Positions 25,482 to 34,781 of a DNA stretch of 47,242 nt are shown here, piece by piece; position 1 is the stretch's first letter; each line of letters begins with the position of its first letter. The notes beneath the pieces were generated by a model. It was not told the origin of the DNA. It made no database searches and worked only from the letters and a program-made list of their open reading frames with translations. The stretch comes from an uncultured Bacilli bacterium (GTDB lineage Bacteria; Bacillota_I; Bacilli_A; RF39; UBA660): assembly GCA_944359625.1 (NCBI GenBank), contig CALVSW010000007.1:1-47242 (forward strand), written 5' to 3'. The position numbers were made by a program, and so were the translations under genes.

Positions 25482-27806
25482 ATGTTTAGGGTTATAAATG
25501 TTAGTAAAATTGTAAATAATAAGATTATTTTAAACAATGTTTCTTTTGAACTTCCTGAAACTGGGTTAGTTTTAATTAAAGGTCCTAACGGTGCTGGTAA
25601 ATCAACTATTTTAAATCTTTTAGGAGCGTTAGATAAGCCTACAAATGGTAATATATATTTTTATGATACTAATTTAACTGAATTAGATGAATTTAAGTTG
25701 GAGAAATATCGTGAACAAAATGTAAGTTTTGTTTTTCAAAAGTATAATTTATTTGAAGAAATGACGGTATATGATAATATTACTATTGTTGGTAAAAGTG
25801 ACAATTTTTATGAAGTAGTTAATTTTTTAGGCCTTAGTGAAATTCTTAATGTGAAAGTTAAAAAGTTATCTGGGGGAGAGAAGCAAAGGGTTGCTATAGC
25901 AAGGAATCTAATGAAAAACTCTAAAATTTTATTAGCAGATGAACCAACATCTTCATTGGATTATGATACAAAGCAAAAAATATTTTTATTACTTAAAAAA
26001 TTAAGTGAGAAAAAATTAGTTATTCTTATAAGTCATGATTTAGAATTAATAAATAATATACCTGATATAGTACTTGAATTAAATAATGGAAACTTAATTA
26101 ATGTAACTAATAATAAGCAAATATATAGTACTAATCAATATCCATTATATAGGAACAAATTTAATAGTATCCATTTTGCTTTAAGTAATCTCTTTAAGAA
26201 TAAGAAAAAATTAATTTTAAGTATAATTATGCTTGCCTTTACTTTTATCTTTTTGTGGTCTTTTTTATCGCTTGCATCACTTGATTATAAAAAATTACAT
26301 TATGATACTATGAAACTTGAAAATGATAGTACAATAATATTTAATAAGAATGAACTAATAAATGGTTCTTATAGTTCAACTAATAAGTTCGATGATTCTG
26401 ATTTAAGTACTCTTGAAAATATGACAGGTACTAAATTAATTAAAGGAAATGCTATTTTTGATAATGGTGAGATTTTAAGTCCTAAGATAAAATATGATAC
26501 TAATGATACTAATCCCTATTATTCTCATATTTTATTAACAAAATATTCATTTATTGATATAACAAATTTAAAAGAGATAGATTATGGTAGAAAAGCAGTA
26601 AATAGCGATGAAATAGTTATAAGTTCCTATGTTGCTGAACAAATAATAAGATATGGAATATTAGATAATTCCAATGAATATTATTATCCAAAAAGTTTTG
26701 ATGCTATTATTAATGATGGAAGAAGTATATCATTAAGTGCTAATAATAATGTTAAAATCGTTGGAATATACAATATTGATACTAGTAAATATACCGATTT
26801 AAATAAAAACTATGATAATTTACCAATTAAAATACAACATTTATCTGATGCTATGAGTGTTTATTTAGAAAATGTTGCCGGTAATATTTATGTAAATAAT
26901 TCTTTCTTTGAATATCATACTAACAATTACTCAATAAGTAATACTTATTTACTTAAATATAGTAATACAAATAATACTTATTTAGAAAAATTGCCAATTT
27001 TAGTTGATAATAGTACTTTATTAACAGATGTTAATAATATTAAAATAAATCAAGGTGAAATAGTAATAAATAATAAAATACTTGAAGAATTAAACTTAGG
27101 AGATGATTATCTTAATAAAACAATAGAACTAGATATAGTTAATTCTTTGGGAAATATTTCTGAAAAAACTTTGAATTTAAAAGTAGTAGGTCTTTCTAAT
27201 ACTGATAATTATTATGTTAATGTAAATGATTTTATTAATTATTTAAATCCTGATAACTATATAAATAAGCTATTTATAAATGAAAAAGATTTTAATAAGA
27301 TAAAAAATATAATAAATGAATTTTCTTTAGAAAATGATAAATATACAATAACTACTAATTATAGTGATGCTATTATAGGTTTAAATAATGTAATTAATTT
27401 TTTATATAATATATTTATTGCTATTATTATAATATTTGCAATAATTTCTATATTTATTGTTATTAACTATGAAATGGATAGTATCGATAGACATATAAAA
27501 GATATTGCTTTATTAAAATGTTTTGGTATAAATGAAAATATTATAAGTTTTATCTTTATAGTAGAAATTTTATTCTTGTTAATAATATCCTATATAATTT
27601 CTTTTCTACTATTTATTGGAATTAGATACTTTGGAAATAATATAGTAAGTGATATTCTAGCAATTAAAATAAATATTCTTCCAATATATATAAAATATAT
27701 TTTAATGGTTTTAATATTTATACTTATATTTGTTATTTTAATAGCATATTTTATAAGAAAAAGAATAGAAAAATCTTCTCCGCAAACTATATTTAAAACT
27801 AACTAA
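25482..27806 (+). CDS. Fused ABC transporter ATPase-permease, MacB-like
   Basis: This 774-residue protein joins an ATPase (about 1-215: GPNGAGKST at 34-42, VFQK, KLSGGEKQRVAIARNL, ILLADEPTSSLD, LISHD) to a permease. The permease has a first helix at about 235-255, a large outer domain and three C-terminal FtsX-type helices. A fused ATPase and permease is the MacB layout, and such proteins form dimers that move peptides or envelope substrates by mechanotransmission rather than a pore. No MacA-like adaptor adjoins it. The ATG at 25482 follows AGGTGG by eight bases. It is transcribed alone, ending in a hairpin that directly follows the stop codon. Confidence 0.88.
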   Translation: MFRVINVSKIVNNKIILNNVSFELPETGLVLIKGPNGAGKSTILNLLGALDKPTNGNIYFYDTNLTELDEFKLEKYREQNVSFVFQKYNLFEEMTVYDNITIVGKSDNFYEVVNFLGLSEILNVKVKKLSGGEKQRVAIARNLMKNSKILLADEPTSSLDYDTKQKIFLLLKKLSEKKLVILISHDLELINNIPDIVLELNNGNLINVTNNKQIYSTNQYPLYRNKFNSIHFALSNLFKNKKKLILSIIMLAFTFIFLWSFLSLASLDYKKLHYDTMKLENDSTIIFNKNELINGSYSSTNKFDDSDLSTLENMTGTKLIKGNAIFDNGEILSPKIKYDTNDTNPYYSHILLTKYSFIDITNLKEIDYGRKAVNSDEIVISSYVAEQIIRYGILDNSNEYYYPKSFDAIINDGRSISLSANNNVKIVGIYNIDTSKYTDLNKNYDNLPIKIQHLSDAMSVYLENVAGNIYVNNSFFEYHTNNYSISNTYLLKYSNTNNTYLEKLPILVDNSTLLTDVNNIKINQGEIVINNKILEELNLGDDYLNKTIELDIVNSLGNISEKTLNLKVVGLSNTDNYYVNVNDFINYLNPDNYINKLFINEKDFNKIKNIINEFSLENDKYTITTNYSDAIIGLNNVINFLYNIFIAIIIIFAIISIFIVINYEMDSIDRHIKDIALLKCFGINENIISFIFIVEILFLLIISYIISFLLFIGIRYFGNNIVSDILAIKINILPIYIKYILMVLIFILIFVILIAYFIRKRIEKSSPQTIFKTN

Positions 27807-27840
27807 AAAGAACATTATTTTAATCAAAATGTTCTTTTTT
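27805..27840 (+). terminator. Terminator after the fused ABC gene, copy of the PBP-end terminator
   Basis: AAAAAGAACAT (27805-27815) pairs with ATGTTCTTTTT (27829 on), followed by Ts. The region 27801-27853 closely resembles 31632-31682, which includes the real PBP terminator. Confidence 0.8.
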
Positions 27841-27853
27841 AATCTCCTAACAT
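27841..27853. repeat. Relic of the PBP gene 3' end
   Basis: Together with the adjacent terminator, 27831-27853 is identical to 31660-31682, which covers the PBP stop codon and its last codons (reading MLGD on the minus strand). No PBP gene continues here, so this is a duplicated fragment. Confidence 0.7.
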
Positions 27854-27888
27854 CCATATAAAAATTAACGAACGCTAAAATTTTAAAC

Positions 27889-27918
27889 TTGAAATCTTTA
27901 TGTTCAATATTATATTAT
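27889..27918 (+). promoter_or_regulatory. Probable promoter of ABC cassette C
   Basis: A -35 TTGAAA (27889-27894) is followed at 16 bases by TATATT or at 18 by TATTAT. It leaves a leader of about 50 bases before the GGAGGT site of the ATPase gene. Confidence 0.45.
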
Positions 27919-27974
27919 ATAATTATATTGAGGCTTTTCCTTGTCACATATTTTTTCAAAGTTGGAGGTATTAT

Positions 27975-28646
27975 ATGTCTATTTTAAAATTAGTTAATTG
28001 TTCAAAAAATTATATTAAACAAAATAAAATTATAAAAGTTTTTTCAAATTTGAATTATTCATTTGACTGTGGAAAATTTTATGCAATTATGGGAGATAGT
28101 GGTAGTGGCAAATCAACATTAGTAAATTCAATTGTGGGATTTGTTTCTTTAGATACTGGAAGTATAGTTGTTGATAATATTCTTTTAAATAATGATAAAT
28201 CTGCTGCAAAAATTAGAATGGAAAAGGTTGGTCTAGTTTATCAAAATTTTTTGCTTCACGATAATATGACGGCATTAGAAAATGTTATGTTACCAACCTA
28301 TTTGAATAAATCTTTTACATTAAATAGTGCCAAAAAAAGAGCTATTTATTTACTTGATAGTATTGGCTTAAAGGAACGCAAAAATCATTTTCCTAAGGAA
28401 ATGTCAGGTGGCGAACAGCAGCGTGTTGCCATAGCGCGTGCCCTTGTTAATGATCCTAAAATTATTATAGCGGATGAACCAACTGGCAATTTGGATAAGA
28501 AAAATGAACAATTTATATTTAAGCTTTTAAAAAAATTATCAAAAGAAGGTAAATGTGTTATAGTTGTTAGTCATAATAATGCTATAAAAAAATATTGTGA
28601 TGTATTAATTGAATTAAGGGATGGAAAAATTTATGAGCATAAGTAA
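27975..28646 (+). CDS. ABC transporter ATPase (cassette C)
   Basis: This intact 223-residue ATPase belongs to the MacB/LolD type that drives FtsX-like permeases. It shows [13 protein letters not shown] (Q-loop), [27 protein letters not shown] and VVSHNN (H-loop). The ATG at 27975 follows GGAGGT; the ATG at 27900 has no site and would add an unrelated N-terminus. It overlaps the next gene by 14 bases. It is paralogous to the broken ATPase at 21459 and probably powers cassette C, and perhaps the orphan permeases of cassette A. Confidence 0.92.
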   Translation: MSILKLVNCSKNYIKQNKIIKVFSNLNYSFDCGKFYAIMGDSGSGKSTLVNSIVGFVSLDTGSIVVDNILLNNDKSAAKIRMEKVGLVYQNFLLHDNMTALENVMLPTYLNKSFTLNSAKKRAIYLLDSIGLKERKNHFPKEMSGGEQQRVAIARALVNDPKIIIADEPTGNLDKKNEQFIFKLLKKLSKEGKCVIVVSHNNAIKKYCDVLIELRDGKIYEHK

Positions 28647-29817
28647 ATATTTAAAATTATTATCTAAGCAAATCATTAATAAAAATAATATTGTTTTAAT
28701 TATATTATATATAGCATTATCTTCTATTATTATTTTTTGTATTTCATATTTTAATGGCGTTAATAGTTTATGGGATAAATGGTTAAATAATTCATACGAT
28801 TTTGATTTAGCATATGTTTTATCTGATAACAATACTATAACGCAAAAAGAATTATTAAAAAAACTACAAAATAATCCTAATGTTTTAGATTCTTTTTTAT
28901 ATGATGAATTCTTAGGAAGTGCTATTATAGATGATTTTAAATCTTCTATTATGTCTGGAGAAATAAAAATGATTGGGACAATCAATGGAAATAAAAAAAT
29001 ATTGTATGGACGCGATATTAAAGAAGATGGTTCAATGGAAATGATTTGTCCATCAAACTTTTTTCCAGATCCTATATATGTTAATCAAAGATATAATTTT
29101 AATAATACAATAGATCTTAAAAATTATATTGATAAACCCTTAAATATTAAATATCTTGGTGAATATGAGATACCAATGAAAATTGTTGGAATTTTTGATG
29201 CAACGTACGATTTATCTGATCCAAATATTTGCTATGTGAGTCATTTAACCCTAAAAAATTTAAATAATAAATATCAAGCAAATTTAGATTATGAAAGAAT
29301 GCCTATTTATATTCAATTAGATAATAATACAAATGTTAACTCAATTAAAAATATTGAAGGTGTTTTAGATGTTGTATTAGTAAAGCAAATAAAGGAAGAT
29401 ACAATAAACGATGTCATTAGAATATGTGGAATAGCAGTTATTTTAGCAACTATCATGGTTTTCTTTTTATCTTATTTCATCTATAAAAGAAAATTAATAA
29501 ATCAATGTAAATATATTGGCTTAATGAAGATAGTAGGTTATGATAATTACATAATAAAAAGTTTGTTTTATACAGAAACATTACTCATTTCAATAATATC
29601 TATTGTTTTAGGATATTTAATTAATATAATTGTTTCTTCAAAATTTTTAGAACTATTTTTATATTCTGATCCACAATTAGCCTTGATGAATATAAGCATT
29701 TCTAAAACAACAGTTGCTATAGCCTTTATTTTTGTACTTATAATTTTTAGTTTAGCTGTTAAAATTGTTTTAAAAAATATAAGTAAAATGGAAATTAAGG
29801 ATATTATATATGATTAA
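28633..29817 (+). CDS. ABC transporter permease, MacB/FtsX-like (cassette C, first)
   Basis: This 394-residue protein has one N-terminal helix (about 20-42), an outer domain of about 215 residues and three C-terminal helices with the FtsX-type KYIGLMKIVGYDNYII loop. It is the counterpart of the permease at 22098. The start at 28633 is chosen over 28621 because the N-terminus then aligns with that paralogue (MSxSxxLK...NKNNIVLI). The start lies inside the ATPase gene, and the end overlaps the next gene by eight bases, so all four genes of the cassette are translationally linked. Confidence 0.85.
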   Translation: MSISKYLKLLSKQIINKNNIVLIILYIALSSIIIFCISYFNGVNSLWDKWLNNSYDFDLAYVLSDNNTITQKELLKKLQNNPNVLDSFLYDEFLGSAIIDDFKSSIMSGEIKMIGTINGNKKILYGRDIKEDGSMEMICPSNFFPDPIYVNQRYNFNNTIDLKNYIDKPLNIKYLGEYEIPMKIVGIFDATYDLSDPNICYVSHLTLKNLNNKYQANLDYERMPIYIQLDNNTNVNSIKNIEGVLDVVLVKQIKEDTINDVIRICGIAVILATIMVFFLSYFIYKRKLINQCKYIGLMKIVGYDNYIIKSLFYTETLLISIISIVLGYLINIIVSSKFLELFLYSDPQLALMNISISKTTVAIAFIFVLIIFSLAVKIVLKNISKMEIKDIIYD

Positions 29818-30781
29818 TTTAATTAAAATACATAATCATTTATTTAAAAATTCAAAGACTTTTAAAGTTTTTATAATTATTAATATTCTTTTATTTTTTT
29901 TAATGTTAGGAATTTTATTTACGCATACTTATTGTTTTTTTCGAATTGATGAAATTATAAATGATGAATATAATAAAAACTTAATATTAGAAATAAATAA
30001 AAACTATGATAAATTTGAAAAAATTTATAAAAAAATTCAAAATAAAGTTAGTTCTATGTCTTTTGATATATCTATTCAAAATCAACAAATTGGTGATAAC
30101 TATTTTAATATTATTACTGATTATGAAGATTTTTGTATTAATAAGTTAGCAATAAAAGTTCCTAAAAATAATATTGTAAATGAAAATGAATTTTTAGATA
30201 TATCTGATGTAAATGTTATAATCACTGATTATGAGGATAATATAATTTATTGTAATCAATTATTATCCAAAACTCTTCTAGAAAAAGGATACTATGGCAC
30301 AATTAGTTTATATATAAAAGATTATAAAGATATAAATAATATAATTTCACAGTTTAAAGAAAGTAACATAGCAATCAATTCTAATAATACTTCTAATAAT
30401 GATTTAAATATCTATTCGAAAGTTCAAAATAATTTATTAGGAATTTTTGGTATTTTGTTTATTTTAACCATTGCTATTCTAATCTTTCAATTAATTCAAT
30501 TGTTTTATGAACAAAAAAAGGCAATAACAATTTATAGAGTTGTAGGCATTAATTTATCTAAAATTTATTTTATATATATTTATATAATTTTATTGTATAT
30601 TATAGGTATATATATGAGTAATTTTATATTATATATGTTAATAGGAATATTTTTATTAAATAAATACTGCAATTTGTTATTTTTTAAATATATAATAATT
30701 CTATTAATTATCATAATTGTTATTGTAGTTGTTGAAACAATAATTCAATTTTTTACCATTAAAAGGAGCAGTCATGAGTAA
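29810..30781 (+). CDS. ABC transporter permease (cassette C, second)
   Basis: This 323-residue membrane protein has an N-terminal helix (about 19-42), an outer domain with two coil-like parts, and three C-terminal helices with a KKAITIYRVVGINLSKI loop of the FtsX type. It would form a heterodimer with the preceding permease, powered by the ATPase at 27975. It overlaps its neighbours on both sides by eight bases. Unlike its cassette A counterpart (23327-24142) it retains the last helix. Confidence 0.82.
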   Translation: MINLIKIHNHLFKNSKTFKVFIIINILLFFLMLGILFTHTYCFFRIDEIINDEYNKNLILEINKNYDKFEKIYKKIQNKVSSMSFDISIQNQQIGDNYFNIITDYEDFCINKLAIKVPKNNIVNENEFLDISDVNVIITDYEDNIIYCNQLLSKTLLEKGYYGTISLYIKDYKDINNIISQFKESNIAINSNNTSNNDLNIYSKVQNNLLGIFGILFILTIAILIFQLIQLFYEQKKAITIYRVVGINLSKIYFIYIYIILLYIIGIYMSNFILYMLIGIFLLNKYCNLLFFKYIIILLIIIIVIVVVETIIQFFTIKRSSHE

Positions 30782-31538
30782 ATTTAAAAAAATATTTTTG
30801 TTTATATCTATTTCTATTTTGCTGGTTATTATCTTTGTTTTCTTCTTATTTTTTTATAAAAATGATAGTTCAATAAATTCACTTGAACATTTTAAAGTTA
30901 TATTAGGTGATGAAATTTCTGGAGAAAAATTTTTAATAAGTCAATCTGGCTATGATTATTATATAAAGGGTTATGATTATACTGATTCATATGTGTTAAT
31001 CAAAGATTCTGGTTTAGCAATAACCGATGAAGATATTGAGTATGCTAAAGAAAAAATTAAAAACAAAATTAATATCTATACTTTAAATGGAGAAAATTTT
31101 AAAATTTATAATCTAAGAAATGCCTTATATAATTCTACAATTGATATATTATGGTTAAAAAATTTTGATTACATCGAAGAAAAAAATAATGATTTAAATA
31201 TTAAAAATATTAAATTAGAAAGAACAACTGAAGATCAAGATTATCAATTTTATAATGAAGATAAAAAAGAAAAATTAATTCTTAAAAATGTTATTATAAA
31301 TGGTATTGAAACTAATGAAGGTTATTTAAAAAATCTTGATGAATATGTTAAGCAAGGAAATAGTTTTGATTTATTAATTGCTAGTTTGCCAAATTTATAT
31401 AAAATTACTTTAGTTAATGCCAAAGGAATATTAACAAGTAACGATCAAAGAATTATTGATATTGGTGATTTTAAAATTGCTTTTGAACATGAATATTTAG
31501 AAGGCTATATTGTATATTATATTTATTTTTTTGAATAA
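30774..31538 (+). CDS. Membrane-anchored extracytoplasmic protein, unknown (cassette C)
   Basis: This 254-residue protein has a basic start, one long hydrophobic helix (about 7-28) and a hydrophilic outer domain, with no lipobox and no recognised motif. Its AGGAGC site and ATG lie inside the preceding permease gene, so it is made with the transporter. An adaptor or partner role beside the permeases is plausible from position only. Cassette A has no counterpart. Confidence 0.75.
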   Translation: MSKFKKIFLFISISILLVIIFVFFLFFYKNDSSINSLEHFKVILGDEISGEKFLISQSGYDYYIKGYDYTDSYVLIKDSGLAITDEDIEYAKEKIKNKINIYTLNGENFKIYNLRNALYNSTIDILWLKNFDYIEEKNNDLNIKNIKLERTTEDQDYQFYNEDKKEKLILKNVIINGIETNEGYLKNLDEYVKQGNSFDLLIASLPNLYKITLVNAKGILTSNDQRIIDIGDFKIAFEHEYLEGYIVYYIYFFE

Positions 31539-31635
31539 TTTATCGTAATTTTTATATAAAAATTTAGCAAAAGATGTAAAATTAAATAAGTTTTATTTTT
31601 GTAATAATTTTATAGAAAAATCTTTTTTTCAAACT

Positions 31636-31667
31636 AAAAGAACATTTTAAAAAAATTATGTTCTTTT
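31636..31667. terminator. Bidirectional terminator between cassette C and the PBP gene
   Basis: AAAAGAACAT (31636-31645) pairs with ATGTTCTTTT (31658-31667). T-runs on both sides let it work for the plus-strand cassette C and the minus-strand PBP gene, whose stop codon starts right next to it. Confidence 0.8.
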
Positions 31668-33572
31668 TTAATCTCCTAACATTAGTTTAATGGTAGTACC
31701 ATCTTTGACATAATATCCTTCTTCAGGAGATTGGTAAATTACTTTACTTCCAGTACCAGAGTATTCAAGTTTATATCCTTTTAAAATAGTATTTGCTTCT
31801 TTAACACTTTTACCTATAACATTTGGTAGTACAGAATATTTAGTATCTAACCAATTATATTCTTTAGGCATTCCATCTTTAACTGGTTGTAAATCATTTA
31901 TTTCGATATATGATTCAAATATTCCTTTAGCAATAGGAGCAGCAACTGTACCACCATATTGAACAACACCTTTAGGATTATCAATGGCAACATAAACAAC
32001 TATTTCTGGCTTATCTGCAGGCATAAAACCAATAAATGATAAGATGTAGTTACCAACCATATAAGTACCATTATTAACTTTTTGTGCAGTACCTGTTTTA
32101 CCACCGATGCGATAGTTTTCAATATAGGCATTACGACCACTACCATTTGCAACAACACTTTCTAGGGCATATCTAACCATTTCGGAAGTTTCTTTAGTTA
32201 TAACAGTTCTTACTTCGGTTGGACTTACACTTGTAAGAATATCACCTTTAGAATTTTCTGTACTTTTAACAATATATGGTTTATATAGAGTGCCACCATT
32301 TACAATTGCAGATACACTTGTTATTTGCTGAATAGGAGTAACCGAAACACCTTGACCAAAAGCTGTAGTAGCTAGTTCTACATTACCAACTTTATCTAAA
32401 TAAAATAATATTCCTTTAGCTTCACCATTTAAATCAATACCGGTTTTTTCACCAAAACCTAAATTTTTTATATATTCAAATAGTTTTTCTTTGCCTAAAC
32501 GAAATCCCAGTTCAACAAATCCGGGGTTACATGAGTTTTCAACAACATTTAAAAACGTTTGGGCTCCATGACCTCCAGCTTTCCAACAGTGGATTGTAGC
32601 TCCATCAACGTTTACACTTCCGGAGTCATAATAAGTATCTTCAAAAAGATTAACAACCCCTTCGTTAATAGCAGCAGCAAGGGTAGTTATTTTCATCGTT
32701 GAACCTGGTTCATACATCATCCAAATTGGTAAGTTTCTAGCAAGGACTTCTTGGGTATAGGTTTGATACTCATTTGGATCATAATTTGGCCGAGATGCCA
32801 TTGCTAAAACCTCACCAGTATTAGGATCCATTGCTACAGCTAAAATATGTTCTGGATTATATTTAGCTTGGGCATTATCTAATTCCCGTTCTACAGCAAT
32901 TTGTAAATCTAAATCGATTGTAAGAGTAACATTATTACCATTTATAGGTTCTACATACTCTTCGGCCATTTCTAATTTATTTCCTAAAGCATCACTATAA
33001 TATTTAATAGCCCCAACACTTCCTGTTAAAACATCATCATATTCTAGTTCTAAACCTGAAAGTCCTTGGTTATCTATTCCAACATATCCTAAAACATGTG
33101 ATAATAAATTTCCGTAAGGATAATATCTTTTTGACTCTTTTAATAAATAAACACCATCATAATTTAATTTATTTATTTCATCAGCTATTTCAAAGGATAA
33201 TTGTCTTCCTTCAGGATGGACTCTTTCAATTGATGTTTTTTTACTAACATGTTTATACATTTCTTCATATGAAACATCTAATATTTGAGCTAGACTTTGA
33301 GCAACTTCTTCTTTATTTTTTATCTGATTGGGAACTAAATAAAGGGAGGTTGTTGTAATATTACTAGCTAATACTTTGCCATTACGATCTAATATTAGAC
33401 CTCTATCCGCTGTAATTGGAAGGTTTCTACTCCAGAGGCTACTAGCTAATTTATTTAGTTTTTGATATTGAAATACTTGGATATAAAATACTTTACCTAT
33501 AATAGTTATTAATAATATAGAGATAAATAAAACGATAATTCTAATTCTTACATGTTTTTCTTGAAAGAACAT
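31668..33572 (-). CDS. SpoVD/FtsI-type class B penicillin-binding protein with PASTA domain
   Basis: This 634-residue cell-wall transpeptidase cross-links septal or elongating peptidoglycan. It has one N-terminal helix, a PBP dimerisation domain containing ADRGLILDRNGKVLA, and a transpeptidase domain with EPGSTMK (S291, K294), SCN (347-349) and KTGTAQ (K492). One C-terminal PASTA domain (VLPNVIGKSVKEANTILKG) follows. The ATG at 33572 has AGGTG six bases upstream; the GTG at 33581 would overlap that site. It is divergent from mraY, a remnant of the division/cell-wall cluster, whose Bacillus order is spoVD-murE-mraY. Fragments of its 3' end are found elsewhere in the ABC island. Confidence 0.94.
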   Translation of the reverse strand: MFFQEKHVRIRIIVLFISILLITIIGKVFYIQVFQYQKLNKLASSLWSRNLPITADRGLILDRNGKVLASNITTTSLYLVPNQIKNKEEVAQSLAQILDVSYEEMYKHVSKKTSIERVHPEGRQLSFEIADEINKLNYDGVYLLKESKRYYPYGNLLSHVLGYVGIDNQGLSGLELEYDDVLTGSVGAIKYYSDALGNKLEMAEEYVEPINGNNVTLTIDLDLQIAVERELDNAQAKYNPEHILAVAMDPNTGEVLAMASRPNYDPNEYQTYTQEVLARNLPIWMMYEPGSTMKITTLAAAINEGVVNLFEDTYYDSGSVNVDGATIHCWKAGGHGAQTFLNVVENSCNPGFVELGFRLGKEKLFEYIKNLGFGEKTGIDLNGEAKGILFYLDKVGNVELATTAFGQGVSVTPIQQITSVSAIVNGGTLYKPYIVKSTENSKGDILTSVSPTEVRTVITKETSEMVRYALESVVANGSGRNAYIENYRIGGKTGTAQKVNNGTYMVGNYILSFIGFMPADKPEIVVYVAIDNPKGVVQYGGTVAAPIAKGIFESYIEINDLQPVKDGMPKEYNWLDTKYSVLPNVIGKSVKEANTILKGYKLEYSGTGSKVIYQSPEEGYYVKDGTTIKLMLGD

Positions 33573-33599
33573 AAATTTCACCTAATATAATATATTAGT

Positions 33600-33620
33600 A
33601 TTTACAATTATTATGTAAAT
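33600..33620. promoter_or_regulatory. Perfect inverted repeat between PBP and mraY genes, possible operator
   Basis: ATTTACA and TGTAAAT arms of seven bases flank seven bases in the divergent promoter region. On the minus strand a TTTACA here could also act as the PBP -35 element, so a regulatory role is only suggested. Confidence 0.35.
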
Positions 33621-33657
33621 AAATTTGTTCTCTTTATTAAATTATGAATTAAAGTAG

Positions 33658-33663
33658 TATAAT
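33658..33663 (+). promoter_or_regulatory. -10 element for mraY
   Basis: A perfect TATAAT lies 22 bases before the mraY ATG, followed by a GAGGAG site; the -35 is not clear. Confidence 0.45.
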
Positions 33664-33684
33664 GTTGTAGAGGAGTGTGTATTT

Positions 33685-34677
33685 ATGCTAATACTTGCAA
33701 AGGCGGCACTTGCCATGATGTTAGGTTTTATTATAGCAATTGTTGTAGGACTAATTGTTATTCCTGTTATGAAAAGTTTAAAACTTGGACAAAAGGTAAG
33801 TCTTACATTAGGAGAACGTCATTTATCTAAGGATGGAACTCCTACTTTGGGTGGGTTAATATTTATTATTCCTATGATTATAACTTTGTTATTATTATGG
33901 TTTAAAGGAAGTATTTCTTTAACTTATAATTTAGTTATTGTTATTTTTGTATTTTTAGCATATGCTTTATTAGGTTTTGTGGATGATTTTTTAAAAATAT
34001 ATTATAAAAATAATAAAGGTTTAAGTATTTTATTTAAACTAGTTGTTCAAACGATTATTGCTTTAGTATTCTTTTATATATTTATTCGTAATGGAGGAAG
34101 TCCTGTTTTATCGATTAGTGCTTTAAATTTACGAATTGATCTAGGTTGGACTTATGGTTTATTTATTCTTTTCTTATTAGTTGGTACTAGTAACGCTGTT
34201 AATATTACTGATGGCTTAGATGGGTTAGCAGGTGGCTTATCCGCAATTGCCTTTTTAGCTTATGGTTTAATAACTTGGAATACTACATGGCTAGCTGGTT
34301 ATCAAGAAATTGCTATTTTCTGTTTTGTTTTAGTTGGCGCTTTATTAGGATTTCTTTTTTATAATAGTCATCCTGCTAAAATATTTATGGGTGATACTGG
34401 TTCTTTAGCATTAGGTGGTTCTTTGGCTGCCATTGCTATTTTAACTCGTCATGAATTATCTTTAGCTGTAATTGGTGGTGTATTTGTAGTTGAAGCTTTA
34501 TCAAGTTTAATTCAAATTTTTGCTATTCGTAAATTTCATAAAAAAATATTTTTGATGGCTCCTATACATCATCATTTTGAAAAATTAGGCTGGGCTGAAC
34601 GTGATATTGTAAAATTATTTTGGGTAATTGGATTACTATTATCTATGATTATGATTACCTATAATGTTTGGCTATAA
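33685..34677 (+). CDS. mraY: Phospho-N-acetylmuramoyl-pentapeptide transferase
   Basis: This 330-residue, ten-helix membrane enzyme transfers phospho-MurNAc-pentapeptide to undecaprenyl phosphate, making lipid I. All family signatures are visible: GTPTLGG, LLGFVDDFLK, the catalytic NAVNITDGLDGLAGG, FMGDTGSLALGG and the MAPIHHHFEKLGW loop. Length is normal. A GAGGAG site lies upstream of the ATG. It is transcribed alone and divergently from the PBP gene, followed by a short hairpin. Confidence 0.97.
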   Translation: MLILAKAALAMMLGFIIAIVVGLIVIPVMKSLKLGQKVSLTLGERHLSKDGTPTLGGLIFIIPMIITLLLLWFKGSISLTYNLVIVIFVFLAYALLGFVDDFLKIYYKNNKGLSILFKLVVQTIIALVFFYIFIRNGGSPVLSISALNLRIDLGWTYGLFILFLLVGTSNAVNITDGLDGLAGGLSAIAFLAYGLITWNTTWLAGYQEIAIFCFVLVGALLGFLFYNSHPAKIFMGDTGSLALGGSLAAIAILTRHELSLAVIGGVFVVEALSSLIQIFAIRKFHKKIFLMAPIHHHFEKLGWAERDIVKLFWVIGLLLSMIMITYNVWL

Positions 34678-34680
34678 TGT

Positions 34681-34699
34681 AAAATAGATGTCTATTTTT
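34681..34699 (+). terminator. Weak terminator after mraY
   Basis: AAAATAG and CTATTTT form a seven-pair, AT-rich stem with a four-base loop, ending in Ts three bases after the mraY stop. Confidence 0.5.
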
Positions 34700-34729
34700 A
34701 ATTAAAAAGTATTGAAAATTAAAAAAAAA

Positions 34730-34758
34730 TTGCTTTCTTTTTCAACAATTGATATACT
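34730..34758 (+). promoter_or_regulatory. Promoter of the signal-anchored domain protein gene
   Basis: The -35 TTGCTT (34730-34735) and -10 TATACT (34753-34758) are 17 bases apart, just before an AGGAGAAGG ribosome site. Confidence 0.6.
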
Positions 34759-34781
34759 GAAAATAGGAGAAGGTTGGTACG

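Noticed and set aside
28614..28985. Minus-strand open frame opposite the permease at 28633
   Set aside because: It overlaps a well-supported permease in an operon and has no family features.
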